Shown here piece by piece: positions 35,528-43,364 of a DNA stretch of 64,000 nt; position 1 is the stretch's first letter, and the number at the start of each line of letters is the position of its first letter. This stretch comes from Erythrobacter sanguineus. GTDB taxonomy: Bacteria > Pseudomonadota > Alphaproteobacteria > Sphingomonadales > Sphingomonadaceae. Made by a program: the position numbers and the translations under genes. Where the stretch lies: assembly GCF_900143235.1 (NCBI RefSeq), contig NZ_FRDF01000004.1, positions 62,001 through 126,000 of the forward strand, written 5' to 3'. The notes beneath the pieces were generated by a model. It did not search any database. It was not told where the DNA came from and saw only the letters and a program-made list of their open reading frames with translations.

Positions 35528-36583
35528 CTATTGCAGCGTGCGCCCCTGCCGGATCAACTGCGCCAGCCGCACGCTGGTGCCGCCGACATTGCGGCGCGCA
35601 TGATCGGCACCGACCGTGGCCGCGCTCGCCGTCGCTTCGGCAAACAGCCGCCCGCCGACCGAAACCACCACCAGATGCCCGGATGACGCCTTGCGGCTGG
35701 CCTCCACCGCCTCGCGCAGTTTTACCAGCGCGCGCTGACGCGTCAGGGCATCGGACAAGGCAATATCGACCGCGTCATGGCCTTGCGCCGCAATCTGGTT
35801 GGCAAGCGCTTCCTTGGTTTCGGGAAAGGCCATTTCGACCTGCCAGCCGGCATCGGTGAACTGGTCGGCCAGCATCGCGGTGGACAGCATGTGCGATTCG
35901 CCCGGCGCAGTCGCCAGCAGGATCGAATAGCGGCTGCGGCGCAGGGTGCCGGTGCAGGCATGGGTGCGCACCGCATGGCCTGCCAGCTGCAGCATGCTGA
36001 TCCCGATGGTGAGATCGAATTCGCAGCACTGGTCGGCCAGCCAGGCATCGCCCATCGCCCGCGCCACCGGCTCGATCAGGTGCGACAGGATGTCATCCGC
36101 GCTCCAGCCCTGTTCGGCGATGCTCGCCAGTTGCGCGTTGATCCGCGCATCATCCCCTGCCAGCGCGAGCTGTGCCAGGCCCGGCACGTAATGCGCCAGC
36201 GCGTGCGGGGCGAGATCACTGGCGCGGGTGGTACGGCGCGGATTGTCCTCACGGCTGTAAAGCAGCAGATCCCAGTCCGAAAACAGCCGGCCCGAGACCA
36301 TGTGTTCGGTCAGGATTTCGATATCGCGGTGACGTTTGTCGCACTGGATCGATGACCACACGGTCGCCAATCCATCAGGCGGCCCTTCGAGCGTCTGGAG
36401 AAACCGGCCGTTTTCGTAAAGCAGCATCCCGGTCACGCCAAGGCTGCGATTGCGCTGCCGCGCGTGGGCTACAAGCTGTTCGAGTTCGCTTTCCGAAGGC
36501 CGCAAAACCGCGCGGCTCTGATAGGTCAGGCAGCCGATCCAGCTGGCTGAATTTGTGCTGACGGATCCCGTATGCAACTGCAT
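35528..36583 (-). CDS. BLUF photoreceptor with C-terminal cobalamin-binding-like domain
   Basis: A 351-residue protein. Residues about 14-110 form a BLUF (blue-light, FAD) domain: Y21, N45 (in RQRNRSLGVTGMLLY), Q63 (in FLQTLEGPP) and W104 (in FSDWDLLLY). These are the same numbers as the photocycle residues of Rhodobacter AppA. Residues about 140-345 look like a B12-binding-type fold: a four-helix bundle, then ILLATAPGESHMLSTAMLAD with H231 at the position of the cobalamin- or haem-ligand histidine in related domains. AppA has the same order of BLUF then SCHIC haem-sensing domain. It likely senses light plus a second cue and controls a transcription factor; photosynthesis control is possible but no such genes are here. 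Confidence 0.87.
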   Translation of the reverse strand: MQLHTGSVSTNSASWIGCLTYQSRAVLRPSESELEQLVAHARQRNRSLGVTGMLLYENGRFLQTLEGPPDGLATVWSSIQCDKRHRDIEILTEHMVSGRLFSDWDLLLYSREDNPRRTTRASDLAPHALAHYVPGLAQLALAGDDARINAQLASIAEQGWSADDILSHLIEPVARAMGDAWLADQCCEFDLTIGISMLQLAGHAVRTHACTGTLRRSRYSILLATAPGESHMLSTAMLADQFTDAGWQVEMAFPETKEALANQIAAQGHDAVDIALSDALTRQRALVKLREAVEASRKASSGHLVVVSVGGRLFAEATASAATVGADHARRNVGGTSVRLAQLIRQGRTLQ

Positions 36584-36767
36584 TGCACCCTCCCCTGCGC
36601 GGTTCGGGACAAGCGGGCAGACCGGCGGGGCTTCTTCGCGGCCCCTTGCGACAACCCGGCGGATGATCCCGTCCGCGGATTTTCTCGACTTCCGGACATC
36701 CCACCTTAAAGGCAGCCCAGCTTCCGACGTACCGGTAATGCCAGGGCATCAGCACGACTCCGGAATA

Positions 36768-36803
36768 TTGACGTAGCGTCAACCATTGCGCCGCCAGCGT
36801 CAA
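36768..36803. promoter_or_regulatory. CGTCAA half-sites upstream of the BLUF gene
   Basis: GCGTCAA occurs at 36776-36782 and 36797-36803, exactly 21 bp apart (two helical turns). The first also forms an inverted pair with TTGACG at 36768-36773 across 3 bp. The 275-bp gap between the FrnE-like gene and the BLUF gene otherwise holds nothing recognisable. It may be an operator for the BLUF gene. Confidence 0.35.
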
Positions 36804-36858
36804 TCCCCAAAGCTGAATAGCGGATTCACCCTGACTGCCGGACGCAGCGGATGCGGCA

Positions 36859-37554
36859 TCAACCGGCGGCGCGAATCTTCTCTGCCACCCGGCGCAGCGC
36901 GTTGACATAGACCTCGGGCGCCTGCGCGCCGGGGATCAGGAACTTGTCTTGCACGATCATCGCCGGAACCCCGGAAATGTTCATGTCCCACGCCTGCTGT
37001 TCCTCGGCCAGCACGCGCGCTTCGAGATCGGGATCGTCAAGCGCGGCCCGCGCCGCCTCGCGGTGGAGCCCGGCGCTGGCGGCGATATCGAGCAGCACCT
37101 CCCGGTCGCCCAGATGTTCACGCCGGTTGAAATGGGCGCGGAAAAGCGCGAGCTTGAGCGCGGTCTGCGCCTCCGGCCCGGCCTGTTCCAGCGCGAAGGC
37201 CAGCAGCTTGTGACAATCGCGGGTGTTCCACATCATCGCCGGCGGCGCCTCGCCTGCGCCTTCGTAGGAAAGGGACACCCCGGCGCTTTCGGCAATCGCC
37301 TTCATCTGCCCTTGCAGCGCAGCGCCTTCCTCAGCCGAGCGGCGATACTTGCGTTGCAGATGCGCTTCCTGCCGTTCGCCTTCGGGCGGCATGTCGGGGT
37401 TGAGTTCGAACGGTCGCCAGCGAATCTCGGCGGTGATTTCGCCCTCAAGCTGGCTCAGCGCCTGCGATATCTGGCCATAGCCGATCAGGCACCACGGGCA
37501 CATGACATCGGAATAGATGTCGATCGTCAGACGCCGGGGTTCGTTGCCGGTCAC
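36859..37554 (-). CDS. DsbA family oxidoreductase, FrnE-like
   Basis: A 231-residue cytosolic thioredoxin-fold protein. The active site is SDVMCPWCLIG (CPWC) near residue 18, and the cis-Pro region ISGVPAMIVQDKFLIPGAQ near 195 is typical of FrnE. The helical insertion lies between. It lacks a signal peptide. It starts with GTG at 37554, whose GTGA overlaps the nudC stop. FrnE proteins are thiol oxidoreductases or isomerases linked to oxidative stress. Confidence 0.92.
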   Translation of the reverse strand: MTGNEPRRLTIDIYSDVMCPWCLIGYGQISQALSQLEGEITAEIRWRPFELNPDMPPEGERQEAHLQRKYRRSAEEGAALQGQMKAIAESAGVSLSYEGAGEAPPAMMWNTRDCHKLLAFALEQAGPEAQTALKLALFRAHFNRREHLGDREVLLDIAASAGLHREAARAALDDPDLEARVLAEEQQAWDMNISGVPAMIVQDKFLIPGAQAPEVYVNALRRVAEKIRAAG

Positions 37555-38441
37555 TGGTCAAGCCACCATGCAATCAGGTGATGGGCGATGGCGAATTTCT
37601 GCGGGAAGATCATCTGCTCGTTGCCGTCCGGCCCGGCGGCGCGGGCGTCCTCCAGTTCGGCACGGGTGAACCAGCGCGCATCGTCAAGCTCGGTGCGGTC
37701 GATGGTGATTTCCGGATCGTCGGCCACACTGGTGCAGCCGATCATCAGCTGGCTGGGGAAGGGCCAAGGCTGGCTGGCGATGTAACGCACATCGCGCACG
37801 CGCACGCCTGCTTCCTCGTGGATTTCGCGCGCAACCGCTTCCTCGATGGTTTCGCCCGGTTCGACGAAGCCTGCCAGCGCAGAATACATCCGCGGCGGAA
37901 AGCGCGGCTGGCGGCCCAGCAGCAGCCGGTCTTCATGTTCGACCAGCATGATGGTGACCGGATCGGTGCGCGGGAAATGCTGCGCGCCGCACGCATCGCA
38001 ATTGCGCTGCCAGCCGCCCTTGGCCGGTTTGGTCGGCGCACCGCAATTGGCACAGAACCGGTGGCGGGCGTGCCAATCAATCAGGCTGCGCGCCCCGCCA
38101 TAGAGCGCCAGATCTTCCGGCTGGAGCATCTGCATCACCTGCCACGCGCGCGGCATGGCGGGGCCGCTGGCGCCCTCGACCGGGACCGGCGCGAAATGCG
38201 CGCGGTCGTCCATCATCCCAAGGAAGACCAGTTCGGTATCTTCGCCAACATCCGCCAGCGTGTGCCACAGCAGCCGCCCGTCATCATCGAATTCGGGCAG
38301 CAGACCATCAAGGTTCAGCACCCGCGCGCGCCAGTTCATCAGATTGCCGAGCGCCGCCGGATCGACGCGGATATTATCCGCACGGTCGATCGGCGAACCG
38401 GCAAAGGCCATCGGGGGTACGGCAGAAACGGGCAAATGCAT
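37551..38441 (-). CDS. nudC: NAD(+) diphosphatase NudC
   Basis: About 296 residues. A zinc ribbon is visible as FCANCGAPT and CDACG. The Nudix box is GFVEPGETIEEAVAREIHEE, and SQPWPFPSQLMIG is the NudC-specific motif after it. NudC hydrolyses NADH/NAD and removes NAD caps from RNA 5' ends. ATG 38441 was chosen: it overlaps the upstream stop as TGATG and has AAGG eight nt before; GTG at 38444 is the alternative. Confidence 0.94.
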   Translation of the reverse strand: MHLPVSAVPPMAFAGSPIDRADNIRVDPAALGNLMNWRARVLNLDGLLPEFDDDGRLLWHTLADVGEDTELVFLGMMDDRAHFAPVPVEGASGPAMPRAWQVMQMLQPEDLALYGGARSLIDWHARHRFCANCGAPTKPAKGGWQRNCDACGAQHFPRTDPVTIMLVEHEDRLLLGRQPRFPPRMYSALAGFVEPGETIEEAVAREIHEEAGVRVRDVRYIASQPWPFPSQLMIGCTSVADDPEITIDRTELDDARWFTRAELEDARAAGPDGNEQMIFPQKFAIAHHLIAWWLDQ

Positions 38442-39757
38442 CACGCTGCCTTCTTTGCGCGCATGGCGACCATATCAGCCTCCATCGCGGCAAGGAATTC
38501 GTCACGCACCGGATAGGCCTCGGACGGCATGTACTGGGTGAACAGGGTCGAACGCAATTTCAGCCCGTAATCGACCGCCGCCAGCGTCCCCGCCGCGCCG
38601 CCCCAGCCAAAGCTTTGCCCGACCGCCCGCCCGCCGGCGCCGTGGCCCTGCCCTTCCATCCAGCTGCCGGTGGTATCGACCGTGGCGGGCAACAGGTCGG
38701 ACGTGCCCACCCGCACCGCCTCCTGCCCCATCACCCGCACCCGGTCGATGGTGCCATAACCCAGCAGCATCCTGAGGAAGCGGTCATAATCCCTCGGGCT
38801 CGACACCAGCCCGCCGCCGCCAGCAGGCACTTCGGGCGGGTCAAGGAAGATCGAATTCACGCCCGGATCGATCGGAAAGGCATTGCCCGCGATGATGCCG
38901 TAATTGTCGGTCAGCCGCGCCGCCTCGCTTTGCGGAACCTGCATCCAGGTGCTGGTCATGCCGCAGGGCTCGAAGATGCGCTGGCGCAGGAAGGCCTCGA
39001 ACGCCATCCCGCTCGCCACCTCGATCACCCGGCCGAGCAGGTCGATGCTGCACGAATAGCTCCATTTGGTCGCGGGCTGATGGATCAGCGGCAGCTCTGC
39101 AAGGCGATCGGCGAAAGCCGCCAGCCCCGGCGCAGGCGTGACCGGCGGAAAGCCCGGAATCGGCATCCGGCTGACCCTGCCACCGACCAGCCCGGCCTGA
39201 TTATAGGCATCGAGCAGCGGCCCCTTGTTGATGATCTGATAGCCCAGCCCGGCGGTGTGGGTCAGCAGCTGGCGGATGGTGATCGGACGTTCGGCTGCAA
39301 CCGTATCCTCCAGCGGCCCTTCCGGGTCGACCAGCACCTGCATGTCGCGGAAGGCGGGCAGGATGTCATGCAGCGGCTGATCAAGCGCAAGCCGGCCTTC
39401 GTCGATCAGGATCATCGTCGCCATGCCGGTGATCGGTTTGGACATCGAATAGATGCGGAACAGCGAATCCTCGTCCACCGGCGTGGGCCGCGCCAGCGAC
39501 AGCGTGCCGCCGCCAACCGTATGGGCATGACTTTCACGGCCCCAGCCGAAGGTCAGGAACATGTTGGCGACCTTGCGTTCCGAAACATAGCGGTTGGCCA
39601 TCGCCGCGACATTGGGCCAGGCTTCGCTGACATCATGGGCCAGCAAGGCGCGACCGAACGGCAGGCCCGAAAGCGCCGCGCCCGCCGCCAGCAACGAACC
39701 GCCCCGGAACAGGGCACGACGCGACAGGGCGGCGGAGTCTAATGCGGTGATGGTCAT
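38441..39757 (-). CDS. serine hydrolase, class C beta-lactamase/esterase family, Tat exported
   Basis: A 438-residue protein. The N-terminus SRRALFRGGSLLAAGAALSG is a twin-arginine signal, so it is exported folded. The catalytic SxxK is YSMSKPITG near residue 110, and the Tyr motif is WSYSCSIDLLG (family YxN/YxS). The fold resembles EstB-type esterases rather than antibiotic-hydrolysing enzymes. ATG 39757 was preferred over an in-frame start 24 bp upstream. It is coupled to nudC and the FrnE-like gene. The substrate is unknown. Confidence 0.9.
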   Translation of the reverse strand: MTITALDSAALSRRALFRGGSLLAAGAALSGLPFGRALLAHDVSEAWPNVAAMANRYVSERKVANMFLTFGWGRESHAHTVGGGTLSLARPTPVDEDSLFRIYSMSKPITGMATMILIDEGRLALDQPLHDILPAFRDMQVLVDPEGPLEDTVAAERPITIRQLLTHTAGLGYQIINKGPLLDAYNQAGLVGGRVSRMPIPGFPPVTPAPGLAAFADRLAELPLIHQPATKWSYSCSIDLLGRVIEVASGMAFEAFLRQRIFEPCGMTSTWMQVPQSEAARLTDNYGIIAGNAFPIDPGVNSIFLDPPEVPAGGGGLVSSPRDYDRFLRMLLGYGTIDRVRVMGQEAVRVGTSDLLPATVDTTGSWMEGQGHGAGGRAVGQSFGWGGAAGTLAAVDYGLKLRSTLFTQYMPSEAYPVRDEFLAAMEADMVAMRAKKAA

Positions 39758-39873
39758 GGGAAATGAATCTCCGAAAGGCACATTTTCCTACCCTGTCTGC
39801 GGCAGGCGGGCGCATGGGTCAATCGCCTCAGGCTGCTGCATTGTTGCAAAACCTTGCAAATCGCAGGTGTCCT

Positions 39874-40110
39874 ATGCATATAAAACACATGCTCAACGCC
39901 CTTGCCTATCTTGTCGGCCTTGTCAGCCTTGTGATCGTGATCCCCGCGCAGATCCCGTTGCTGGGATGGGCCAATTGGTTCGCGCTGCCGCTGATCGTGA
40001 TCGGGATCATCCTTGGCGCGCTGTCGTCAAAGGACGGTGGGCGCAATTTCTGCCTTGTCGTGCTGCTGATTGCGGCGGTGCGGCTGATGCTGGGCGGCGG
40101 ATTCTTTTAA
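39874..40110 (+). CDS. small hydrophobic membrane protein
   Basis: A 78-residue protein starting MHIKHMLNALAYLVGLVSLV, with two to three membrane helices and few charged residues. AGGTG lies six nt upstream of ATG 39874. Its TAA shares TTAA with the stop codon of convergent mutY. I do not recognise a family. Confidence 0.7.
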   Translation: MHIKHMLNALAYLVGLVSLVIVIPAQIPLLGWANWFALPLIVIGIILGALSSKDGGRNFCLVVLLIAAVRLMLGGGFF

Positions 40111-41150
40111 CCGCCCGCCAGCGCCAGCCGTGCGGCCTTGGCAAACAGGGTCGCCAGCCCCGCGTCCTCGATCTGGCTGACGGGCCGCCACTGGCCTTCG
40201 CCCGGCGGCGGCGAATCCGTGTCCAGCGCCATCACCCGCAAGGTCAGCTGCGCATGGGTAAAACCGTGGCGCACCGCGCCCAGTTCGCGCCAGTCGCCCG
40301 CCAGCGGCACCATGCCCGAACCATCGGCCCTCGCGCTCCAGCCATCATCGGGCAGTGCGCGCATCCCGCCCAGCATCCCCTTGCCCGGACGGGTGACAAG
40401 CCAGACCTCGGCTCCGCCCTGCCGGGTGATCCAGAACGCGGTTCCGGATCGTTCGGGCACGGGTTTCTTCGCCGGTTTGACCGGCAGGCGTTCGGGCGCG
40501 CCCGCTGCATGGGCGCGGCAATGCGCGCGCAGGGGGCATAACAGGCAGCGCGGACTGCGGGTGGTGCAGGTTTGCGCACCCAGATCCATCATCGCTTGCG
40601 CAAAATCGCCCGCGCGCGTTGCGGGCGTGATACCGGCGGTCGCCGCACGGATCGCCTTTCTTGCCCCCGGCAGCGGGTCCGTGATCGCAAACAGCCGCGC
40701 CGTTACCCGCTCGACATTGGCATCGACCACCACGGCCCGCTGGCCAAAGGCGATCGCGGCGATGGCCGCAGCGGCATAATCGCCCAGTCCGGGAAGCTGG
40801 CGCAGCTCCGCCTCGGTCGTTGGAAAACCCCCGCGCACAGCCACTTCGCGCGCGCACTTCATCAGATTGCGCGCCCGCGAATAATAGCCCAGCCCCGCCC
40901 ACGCAGCCATCACCGCATCATCAGGCGCAGCGGCGAGCGCCGTGACATCGGGCCACAGCGCGGTGAATTTTTCGAAATAGGGCTTCACCGCCGCCACTGT
41001 CGTCTGTTGCAGCATCACCTCCGACAGCCACACGCGGTACGGCCATGCCGGATCATCGGGCAACGGCGCACCGGGCGGCAGGCGCCATGGCAAGGCGCGC
41101 GCATGCTTGTCGTACCAGGCGAGCAAATGATCGGAGATACTGGCAGTCAC
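40107..41150 (-). CDS. mutY: A/G-specific adenine glycosylase MutY
   Basis: About 347 residues. LPWR and VWLSEVMLQQTTV are MutY hallmarks; PGLGDYAAAAI is the helix-hairpin-helix. The catalytic Asp is in VVVDANVERV, and the [4Fe-4S] cysteines are CTTRSPRCLLCPLRAHC. A NUDIX-like C-terminal domain recognises 8-oxoG. It removes adenine opposite 8-oxoguanine. GTG at 41150 is the best start, giving MTASISDHLLAWYD; no ATG is available. It is divergent from the DUF721 gene, 14 bp apart. Confidence 0.95.
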   Translation of the reverse strand: MTASISDHLLAWYDKHARALPWRLPPGAPLPDDPAWPYRVWLSEVMLQQTTVAAVKPYFEKFTALWPDVTALAAAPDDAVMAAWAGLGYYSRARNLMKCAREVAVRGGFPTTEAELRQLPGLGDYAAAAIAAIAFGQRAVVVDANVERVTARLFAITDPLPGARKAIRAATAGITPATRAGDFAQAMMDLGAQTCTTRSPRCLLCPLRAHCRAHAAGAPERLPVKPAKKPVPERSGTAFWITRQGGAEVWLVTRPGKGMLGGMRALPDDGWSARADGSGMVPLAGDWRELGAVRHGFTHAQLTLRVMALDTDSPPPGEGQWRPVSQIEDAGLATLFAKAARLALAGG

Positions 41151-41164
41151 GCCGCGCCTATGGC

Positions 41165-41734
41165 ATGGCGACAAGTCTCATGGGAAGCGACAACACAGGC
41201 AAGATCGGCAAACCGTCCAAAGCGCGGCCTTACACCCGGCCGCGCGGCACCGGCGCGCGCGCGATTGGCGACCTGATGCCCGAAATCGGTCGCACCGCGT
41301 TCCGCCGGTTCGGCTTTGTGCAAAGCTCGGTCGTCACCCGCTGGCCGGAAATCGTCGGCCCGGCCCATGCCCGCATCTGCAGCCCCGAAGCGATCCGTTT
41401 TCCTCCCGGCGAGAAGGCTGAAGGGATCCTGCAACTGGTGGTTGTCCCCGCCCATGCCCCGCTGATCAGCCAGGTCATCCCCGAAATCATTGACCGGGTG
41501 AATCGCTTCTTCGGTTACAAGGCGGTGGCGCGGGTCAAGCTGCGGCAGGGCGCGGTCAAGCCGGCGCAGGCCGACAAGCCCGCCAAGGCCCCGCCATCGC
41601 TCAAACCGATCCCGCTTGAACTGGGCGACAGCTTGCGCGACATCGGCGATCCCGAATTGCGCAGCGTGCTCGAATCTCTCGCCCGCAGCCTTGGCGACAA
41701 CGAACCCTCCAATCAGGAACAGGACCCGACATGA
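41165..41734 (+). CDS. DUF721 protein, DciA-family candidate
   Basis: About 189 residues with GARAIGDLMPEIGRTAFRRFGF near the N-terminus and RWPEIVGPAHARICSPEAIRFP, the DUF721 core (about residues 30-110), then a Lys/Ala/Pro-rich tail. DUF721 includes DciA, the bacterial helicase loader that helps place DnaB at replication origins. Alphaproteobacterial members are shorter and more divergent, so the function is a family inference. ATG 41165 or 41180 are both possible. It overlaps the next gene by ATGA. Confidence 0.82.
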   Translation: MATSLMGSDNTGKIGKPSKARPYTRPRGTGARAIGDLMPEIGRTAFRRFGFVQSSVVTRWPEIVGPAHARICSPEAIRFPPGEKAEGILQLVVVPAHAPLISQVIPEIIDRVNRFFGYKAVARVKLRQGAVKPAQADKPAKAPPSLKPIPLELGDSLRDIGDPELRSVLESLARSLGDNEPSNQEQDPT

Positions 41735-42498
41735 TCTTGCGTTCCCTGCGTCCCCTTGCCGCCCTTGGCGCCGCGCTGATCACTTTGAGCACGCCGGTTG
41801 CTGGCCAGCAGAGCCTTGCCAATCCCGGCAGCGATTTCGTCGATGATCGCCCGCAAGGCAATTGGCACGCGGTGATCGCCCGGACCGAGCGTGGCCACCT
41901 GATCGGCAATCCCGATGCCGACACGCGCCTGATCGAATTCATCAGCTACACGTGCAGCCACTGCGCCAATTTTGCGGTTCAGGGGGAGCCCGCGCTTGAT
42001 CTGACGCTGCTGATGCCCGGCAAGATTGGGGTGGAAGTGCGTCCGGTGATCCGCAACGCGCTTGATCTGACCATCTCGCTGTTGGCGCAGTGCGGCGATC
42101 CGGCGGGCTTCAAGGATCGCCACCGCGCCTTCATGTACAGCCAGGGGGACTGGATCGCAAAGTACCAGAACGCGCCGCAAAGCCAGCAGTCGGCCTGGGC
42201 GCGCGGCGACAAGGCCTCGCGCATGAATGCTGCCAATGCGCTGGGCTTTACCGACATGCTGGTCAAGCGCGGCCAATCGCTGTCCGAAGTCAATGCCTGC
42301 GTGATGGATGATGCAGCAGCGCAGCAGCTGGTCAATAATGCTGCCGCCGACAATGCCGAATTCGATGTGGCAGGCACCCCGAGCTTTGCGCTTGATGGCA
42401 AGCTGCTGGAGAACGTCCACAACTGGGATTCGCTCTATCCGGTGCTGTCGGCCCACTTCACCCCTGCACCGGACGGCGGCCTGTCCACCTCCGGCTGA
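41731..42498 (+). CDS. secreted DsbA-like thioredoxin-domain protein
   Basis: A 255-residue protein with a signal peptide ending near VAGQQ (residues 1-26). The active site is YTCSHCANF (CSHC) near residue 74, followed by a helical insertion and the cis-Pro TPSFALDGK. It belongs to the periplasmic DsbA/thioredoxin_4 group, which oxidises or isomerises protein thiols. It is coupled to the DUF721 gene (ATGA) and followed by a second, lipid-anchored relative. Confidence 0.9.
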   Translation: MILRSLRPLAALGAALITLSTPVAGQQSLANPGSDFVDDRPQGNWHAVIARTERGHLIGNPDADTRLIEFISYTCSHCANFAVQGEPALDLTLLMPGKIGVEVRPVIRNALDLTISLLAQCGDPAGFKDRHRAFMYSQGDWIAKYQNAPQSQQSAWARGDKASRMNAANALGFTDMLVKRGQSLSEVNACVMDDAAAQQLVNNAAADNAEFDVAGTPSFALDGKLLENVHNWDSLYPVLSAHFTPAPDGGLSTSG

Positions 42499-42590
42499 CC
42501 GAGTTGTTCACAGCGTCCGCGCGCACCCTTGCTGCAACGGCGCGCGCGCGGTTATCTTTCTTTGCCCACCAGTCCAAGGACCCTTTCCCG

Positions 42591-43337
42591 ATGAACGCCA
42601 GCCGCCTGTTCAAACTTTGCCTGCTCGCCGCCGCACCGCTCGCGCTTGCCGCGTGCGATGATGCCGCCGGCCCCGGTGAGGTCGCCAATGGCGAAGCCCT
42701 GCCCGCGATTGCCGCACCGGCAGGCACGAGCTGGGCCGAAACCGTCACCGTTACCCCCGAAGGCGGCTACAGGATCGGCAATCCCGAAGCCCCGCTCAAA
42801 CTGGTCGAATTCGCCTCGCACACTTGCGGAGCCTGCGCCAATTTCTCGGTGACCGGCAAGCCAACGCTCAAGGACAAATATGTCGCCAGCGGCGTGGTCA
42901 GCTTCGAGCAGCGCGAAATCTTCCTCAATCCCTTCGATATCGTGATCGCCACCATGGCCCAGTGCGGTGCAAAGGAACGGATGCAGCCGCTGTCGGACGA
43001 AGTATGGCAGAACCTGCAGCAGGTTTTCGCCGGATTGCAGGGCAATCCCGATGCGGTGCAGGCCGCCGGTCAGCTTCCGGTCGACCAGCGCTTTGCCCGT
43101 ATTGCCGAAGTGACCGGTCTGATCGATTTCTTCGCCGCCCGCGGGCTGAGCGCCGATCAGGCCCGCAGCTGCCTTGGCGATGGCGCGAAGATCACCACCA
43201 TGGTCGAGACGACCGAGGCCCAGGCCAAGGAATTCAACATCACCGGCACCCCGACTTTCGTGCTCAACGGCAAGAAGCTCGACGTGACCCAGTGGCCGCA
43301 GCTTGAACCCATCCTGCAGCGCGCCGGCGCGCGCTGA
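42591..43337 (+). CDS. DsbA-like thioredoxin-domain lipoprotein
   Basis: About 248 residues. The lipobox LALAAC at residues 17-22 predicts a lipoprotein anchored outside the inner membrane. The active site is HTCGACANF (CGAC), and the cis-Pro block is TPTFVLNGK. It resembles the preceding gene product throughout, so the two probably arose by tandem duplication. AGGA lies about 12 nt upstream of ATG 42591. It may act as a thiol oxidoreductase for envelope proteins. Confidence 0.9.
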   Translation: MNASRLFKLCLLAAAPLALAACDDAAGPGEVANGEALPAIAAPAGTSWAETVTVTPEGGYRIGNPEAPLKLVEFASHTCGACANFSVTGKPTLKDKYVASGVVSFEQREIFLNPFDIVIATMAQCGAKERMQPLSDEVWQNLQQVFAGLQGNPDAVQAAGQLPVDQRFARIAEVTGLIDFFAARGLSADQARSCLGDGAKITTMVETTEAQAKEFNITGTPTFVLNGKKLDVTQWPQLEPILQRAGAR

Positions 43338-43364
43338 CGGCAACCGGGGCGAAACGATAGCCTG

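Noticed and set aside
35528..36583. Photosynthesis gene cluster next to the BLUF gene
   Set aside because: No puf, bch, crt or ppsR genes are present; neighbours are DUF1489, SDR and a FrnE-like gene, so only the sensor itself supports phototrophy.
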